A DNA stretch of 64,000 nucleotides. Origin: Rhynchosporium graminicola. Taxonomy: Eukaryota; Ascomycota; Leotiomycetes; Helotiales; Ploettnerulaceae. This document shows, piece by piece, positions 59,001-64,000 of the stretch. Where the stretch lies: contig FJUW01000082.1 of the NCBI GenBank assembly GCA_900074885.1, forward strand, positions 1,818 to 65,817, in the 5' to 3' direction. Made by a program: the position numbers and the translations under genes. Numbering within the stretch: position 1 is the stretch's first letter; each line of letters starts with the position of its first letter. The notes under the pieces were generated by a model. It searched no databases. It saw only the letters and a program-made list of their open reading frames with translations, and was not told where the DNA came from.

Positions 59001-60487
59001 ACGAGCTCCTGGTCCTGCTTGTAATAAAAACAAATATGTCACTGTCACTACTAAGATCTCTGACGAAGCTGGTGTTGCTGCCAAGTTTGTTTGTACTTAC
59101 CAAGGTGGTAACGTGGTAAGTTAAGCCTCGTAGTATCCTGATTCTTCTCGGCTAACTTGATGTAGGCTGGTGGACAAGCGTGTTTGCACTATAGTCAGTA
59201 CCCATGGAAACATTAGCGAGTCATACTAAGAGTCAGTGACTGACTGGAGACAGGTTCCGTCATTGCTTCGAAGGGCAGAGCATATGAGACTTTTACGTGT
59301 AAATATTCTGCTACCAAGAAGACGAACAGACCAGGCGTCCAAACTTATAGTGTCGATCGCCCACTAGTGCGAAGTAACTATTTTATCACTCCCGCCAAGC
59401 AGCAGCGCTAATAACGTCTAGCTACCACCAAAGTCCCAACTGTCTTAGGCTGGTTCAACGCAATAGGAGGTAATGCATGCGAACGCGATGAAGTAAGTCC
59501 TCTAATTACGCCGGTAAAAATTGATCGCTGATTCAGCCAGTGGCCGCCAGCTGCTTTCTGTAAGTACATCGACCTTGATAGACATGAAAATACTTACGCT
59601 GACCTATACAACAGTGCTTTCAAATGACGGCTATATAGGTCTTGAAGGTGCCAATCATGCAAGAGGCGCAGCTGATGTTCAGCAATTCATTCGATACCTC
59701 GATCAGAAAGAGAACAATCTCGCTGGTAAGGCTTGGAACGGCATATGTGCCAAGTCACCTCCGTAAGCATCCCTACCTTGTATTTCTCAGCTCGACTTGT
59801 GGAGATTTAAGCTGACTCTTTTCTAGAGTCCGTCTGACCAGTATGAATGAGATCACCGATAGGCCAGATGCACAGGGGACCACAACCATCACCCGACAAG
59901 TTGAAGCGGTCTTCAAACGCCAAACCTTCTCGTACAGTTTCGAAGCCATGCCAAATCCGATGCTCGCAGACTGGGGTCTTGCAGACAATAGATGCCAACC
60001 ACGTAAGGCTGGTAGAGATGATAGAGGATTCGCTCTCTTGAACATAGACCCGTGGTTTGACAGCAATCCGACAGCCAAGAATCAACAAGGCGATTACAAA
60101 CTTCAATTCTCTGCTGTGACTAAGCGTAGCTTATTAGAAGGCTTGGATCTGCTAGCTGTCAACGGGAGTAGCAATGCCACTTCACCCGACCTAACGGAAG
60201 GAGCTGAAGAAGAAGTCCAACTTTCAAGAGAAGGGATTCTAGAAGGTATCGGTCTAAGAAAGTGTAAGGAAAAGACCTGCAAAGAGGAGCTCGAATTACT
60301 TGGGCTCGAAAGTATTAGGATTGCGTATGCAGATCCTATGACACAACCAGCGGTAAATATTGCAACAGCAACATCTCCACAGAGCCACACAACGCCGACT
60401 TCACCACCCGAGCCTGAACTCAAGCGGAATGTCCTGAGTCGCAGTCTTGCTACGCCTTCTCTACCTCGGATCACTTCTTCTCCTTGA
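56008..60487 (+). CDS. CBM18-GH18 chitinase, subgroup C type (1132 aa)
   Basis: Exons: 56008-56327, 56385-56702, 56777-57060, 57180-57251, 57304-57446, 57498-57584, 57697-57794, 57854-57956, 58006-58414, 58525-58722, 58772-59115, 59166-59193, 59254-59349, 59422-59492, 59541-59559, 59615-59762, 59827-60487. They join in frame. Signal peptide about 1-24. Two chitin-binding type-1 (CBM18) modules at about 46-120 (PCVNAACCGTNGLCG; CPLSVCCSKFGFCG). GH18 domain about 145-480: SVGG 215-218, catalytic DGVDLDWEYP with D258, D261, D263 and Glu265, NLMSYDLHG and the WAMDQVD end motif. A cysteine-rich part and a long helical and killer-toxin-like C-terminal half follow, as in fungal subgroup C chitinases of 1100-1500 aa. 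The first intron is 57 nt and in frame, so it can be missed; removing it restores the CBM18 motif. No LysM is present; the neighbour supplies those. It cleaves chitin outside the cell. Confidence 0.9.
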
Positions 60488-61137
60488 ACAACATGAGCTG
60501 GGTACCAAGAATTTGGGTGTGTGCATCAGTATCGAAGGAGGACTAGTGATCTTAGCGGTAAAACTCCGAACATTACTGCGTTTGTATATAGCATATTGTG
60601 ATCTACTGCTAGCTTAATGGGAGCGGAAGAAATGTTATTTGGAAAGCTGTTCAGAAGACAAATTCTTCGCTGTCATTGTTGCAGTGCTGTGTAATGTAAA
60701 CATAAATCTAACAAACCAGGAACAAGATACTTAAAATCAGATCATTTTGTGCAACGGATTTTCAAATTCCAACGATCACATTTACATCGTAACTTGAGGT
60801 AAGAAGTGCCGTGCTTTCGCTTTCATCGATCAGTACAGTAGCTCTCGATGTCGAAGGTGGTTAATAGAGCACTTCGTGATACGACAATGTCGATGTCGCA
60901 AAAGCTTATTGGAGCTCTCTTGACTCAATCAATAGAGTCTTATCACGATAAACATCCTCGGCATTACTAAGATTTTGTATCAAAGAAGGATTCGAAGGCA
61001 TGAGATTGGAGCAGCACTCTCTACCTGCTAGGATGATATCTGCTTCGCCAAGATCGGCCACTTTTTTGTCTTTTCAGAAATGAATAGAGTAGATCATCAT
61101 CGATCGGCGTAAATCAAATTGACTACTTCCACGCTCG
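60488..61137. other. 3' flank of chitinase gene
   Basis: No supported gene. Frames hold short protein-like scraps, possibly upstream exons of the following relic, too weak to call. Confidence 0.35.
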
Positions 61138-61537
61138 CAGATCATTCTTTACGTCCGCGCCGATGTGAGTTACGATGCTCGTAAAACTGTGGAAGCTGAA
61201 GAAGCGGCCATAGCTTCTGGTCAGGACGTTTCTTACCACAATTGCAGTCGATGCGTAACGTTTTCCGTAAGGGAAGCTCTGTCGAAGGCTAAGCGAGATC
61301 TAATATCCGAAATGTGGTCCGAGAAGTATTGATTTAGAGGACGATCTCGTTAAGCTTGTCAATAAACAGATAAACGATTCTAGGGAGGATTATCCAGCTG
61401 GGTTGTCGATGTTGAGAGATGATGAGCGGAAAGCCAGAAGTGATATTGGATTGATTATATGGAAGTTGACGAGGTTATTGTCTTGCGATTCCTTGATATT
61501 CATGCTGTTTGAGAAGACTATGAATAATTTACTCTAG
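61138..61537 (+). pseudogene. Possible frameshifted gene fragment, family unknown
   Basis: After a CAG-type acceptor the frame reads ILYVRADVSYDARKTVEAEE, SYHNCSRCVTFSVREALSKA and EMWSEKY up to a TGA at 61330-61332. The next frame continues at once with DLEDDLVKLVNKQIND, LSMLRDDERKARSDIGLIIW and SLIFMLFEKTMNNLL to a stop at 61535-61537. Both halves have protein-like composition and meet at the stop, so a single-base shift in one gene is the simplest reading. No family recognised. It lies downstream of the chitinase gene on the same strand. Confidence 0.4.
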
Positions 61538-64000
61538 CGTGGCAAGAGGAGAGAGAGGCGAGACAAATAAGGCAAGTTGTATTGCTCTCGACAGGAAGGA
61601 GATCAGAGCCTGATCATAAAGCCTTTTTCTATACATTTCGGCAGTTCGAGACTATGTTCTTGCCTAAAAAAAAACTCCAACGGACGACAACCTTAGAAAG
61701 TTATAAAAGTATTTCAGAATCATATCTCAGACGCAGATAACTAAGGGTAAAGGGTATTCTCCTGTAGATTTATTGCGACATTATTTATTTACCTCCAGGC
61801 TCGAGTCACAAACCTATAACGTTGACTATATAGAACTTTGGAAGGTATCCTCAAACACATTCTTTCAAACTCTATGACCAACCGTATTTCAGAGTCTCAA
61901 AATTCTTCAGCCTGATCAAATCTAGTTCGCCACTGATAAGCACCCCCTCCGCAACGATATATAGAGCTATATCTACTCGTAATCTAACATTCACTCTAAT
62001 ACCTGTAGATCTAGCTTTGCTATCAAACTCCTAAAACATCAGATCTCTTGCAAGCGGTCTCTGGCAAATCTGCGGCGACGGACGCAAGCTAATCACAACT
62101 ATATAAATCCCGAGTCTGCCGTAAAGCTTTCATGTTGACGAGTCATCTTGATTGATTTAGTAAATCAGATCCTTAGATTATAAAAGGAATCTTACGAGCA
62201 GCAGACTAATACTCACTATAATCAGGCACTAATCTCCTTCTAGCATAGGGTTCTAAGTATAATAAGTTCTCAGGTTCACAAGTTTCCATCATTTCCATGG
62301 TCTACTATCCTGCAAACCACAAAGAAGATCACACGCCCATGAAATATCAGACCACGATCAGAAACGAATCCTCTGTGCTATTTCGCTACAAGTGACTGAC
62401 ATACGAATTCTTGACGACCATCAATCAAATGACAAAAAAAGTGGTACATATCAGCCTTCAAAACGAGAACAAGCTCTCTCGCCAAAAGGCAAAACATAAG
62501 TTCAACTCATCCGAGGAGATTGCCGAATTACAGATAAAGATTTATCGAGCAGTCTCGATGAAGCCAGTCAAGTCCGCCGTATGTGTGGCTCTCTGGTACG
62601 AAGTGTTTGGACTTTGGTTTTCGGAATGTAGCTATAATTGTCTCTATACATTTGCCCAAGCTGAGCCACTTATCCGTAGCGTCGAATTACCAATTCTGAG
62701 TACCTCTCCTGGTCAGCGATATTTAGATTTAGGTCCTATCGGATCCTTAAGCTTCTGACGGGCGACTAATCGCCCTCCTAATCTCCTATCCCTCTTCCCT
62801 ACCCAGCTAGTGCCACTCAACATAGCACTATCCCTCACTGCAGTCTTATCCTTTTAGTAGCTTTCAGCCCTTATGAAACCAGAACGCCCCGGACTGTCTC
62901 CTGGTCTACCACAAGTGCAGACGATCGAACATTCTGGTACAATGTAGTTTCCCAACTCCTTACTTGGAAAGTCTATAAATATCGATCAAATCTGACTTTT
63001 TCTTCAACATTACACTTCATGAACATTCCGCGTGAAAGCAGAAGGCTTGTGAACATACAGACCTTAAATTCCAGCCACCCTCTCTACAAGACATCACTTC
63101 CTCACATCATGATTACCAGGGGGGTCAGAACGTGCATCATACCACAAGATGTAGGAAAATCCTACTTGCAAGAAAGAAGATGTGAATTATCATTGAAAAC
63201 CACACATATCTCTTTCTTCCGACTCCCAACTCATCCTCGCTCTTATTTTCCAAATCTACTTCATCCAAATCTTCCATTTCTCCAACCACAGACACGTACA
63301 TGTTTACCACGTATAATTCCCGCTTACTCGCAGCAATTTTTCGCCATAGTTGTGCAGAATTCAAAAACAAAAAAGCGAAAGCGCAAAGATCCTGATACTC
63401 GAGATCGACCATACGTGGGTATTTCCCCACAAGTGCGTGCAGATTTCCCTCCTTTGGTATCATCCGCTGAATCCTCAGGAAACCCAGGAAGGGGGTCTAC
63501 AAGCAAGCCAACGCCCGCACACGCATACATGATCCCACACGACCTTGTTAAAAATACACGCAAGGATTTCCAAGCCATTGAGAACAAGAAAAAATTTAAA
63601 GATTCGGCTCTCGCGAATCCCCCCCTCCTCTCTTGATTAGTACACTCTCTTCTTGAATCCCTTCTCGCCGACCTCACGCGTGTGTGAAGTAGCTCGATCC
63701 CCTTCCCTATCCCCAGAGCGAAATCGACGAGCCAGATACCCACCCATAAGACCTCTCCCTCCACCTGTGCCTCCATCCTTTTCCCTCATTCACCCTCACC
63801 CTCACCCTCATCCTCACCTTGAAAATCCCCAAAGCGCGAGAAGCGCCTACGGTATTGCTAACGCGAGCGTGCAAGTATCACATATATACATATATATCTA
63901 TACTCTCCCATCCCATCCCATCCCAACAATTCAAAAGCGAGAAACCCCCCCCCCCCGACTTCCCCTCAGCTAGGAACCAAAAACAAAAGCTTGAAATCTT
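61538..64000. other. Gene-free end with low-complexity DNA
   Basis: ORFs at 62411-62758 and 63019-63636 are weak; the latter has a basic patch (TKKRKRKDPDTRDRPYVG) but otherwise poor character. From about 63780 the DNA is low-complexity: CACCCT/CCCTCA repeats (63787-63817), TATATA (63881-63898), TCCCA repeats (63908-63926) and a C10-type run near 63946. This looks like the upstream region of a gene beyond the window. Confidence 0.45.

Noticed and set aside
62411..62758. 115-codon ORF near the right end
   Set aside because: No motif, no supporting exon structure and uneven composition; not enough to call a gene.

Overview
The window looks like nuclear DNA of a filamentous ascomycete (Pezizomycotina). 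The evidence is short GT-AG introns of about 47-76 nt with CTRAY-type branch sites, an HET-domain (heterokaryon incompatibility) relic, a subgroup-C type GH18 chitinase paired with a LysM protein, and transposons eroded by C-to-T/G-to-A transitions almost always at CpA/TpG, the signature of repeat-induced point mutation (RIP). A plant-associated Leotiomycete (Helotiales) would fit, but that placement is a guess. Genes and transposon relics alternate in two compartments: moderate-GC islands with intact spliced genes, and AT-rich stretches with very few long ORFs.

Layout. 1-3300 is RIP-eroded LTR-retrotransposon DNA with a minus-strand gag-like relic, ending in a GATTA-rich palindrome. 3.5-7.4 kb holds relics: a tiny membrane ORF, a broken short-chain dehydrogenase/reductase and an orphan exon. 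7.4-17.1 kb is a conserved island: a charged nuclear-type protein, the RNA polymerase II subunit RPB7, an Mpo1/DUF962 dioxygenase, a proline-rich cysteine protein and a 4-exon small secreted cysteine-rich protein. The last is only about 180 bp from a complete Ty1/copia element (17245-23480) with two 205-bp LTRs and a GTAAT target-site duplication. 25.6-30.2 kb carries three related genes encoding paired CxxC (zinc-ribbon-like) modules. 31.9-33.8 kb encodes an NTF2-like protein. 35.1-37.2 kb is a frameshifted HET-domain relic. 37.2-51.5 kb is mostly gene-poor and partly AT-rich, with two hypothetical genes and one pseudogene. 51.6-60.5 kb is a compact island: an unidentified conserved-looking gene, then a divergent pair encoding a secreted four-LysM protein and a 1132-aa CBM18-GH18 chitinase. 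The rest to 64000 holds a possible pseudogene and low-complexity DNA.

Working together. RPB7, Mpo1 and the NTF2-like protein are housekeeping. The LysM protein and chitinase share one 1.4-kb intergenic promoter region and both handle chitin, so they probably act as one co-regulated unit in cell-wall attack, self-recognition or chitin shielding. The small secreted protein beside the copia element has the size, signal peptide, cysteine content and position of a candidate effector. The paired-CxxC gene cluster is the least explained gene family here.

All gene models were made by eye from splice signals and reading frames. No database search was run. Family names rest on recognised motifs, and exon edges are predictions.
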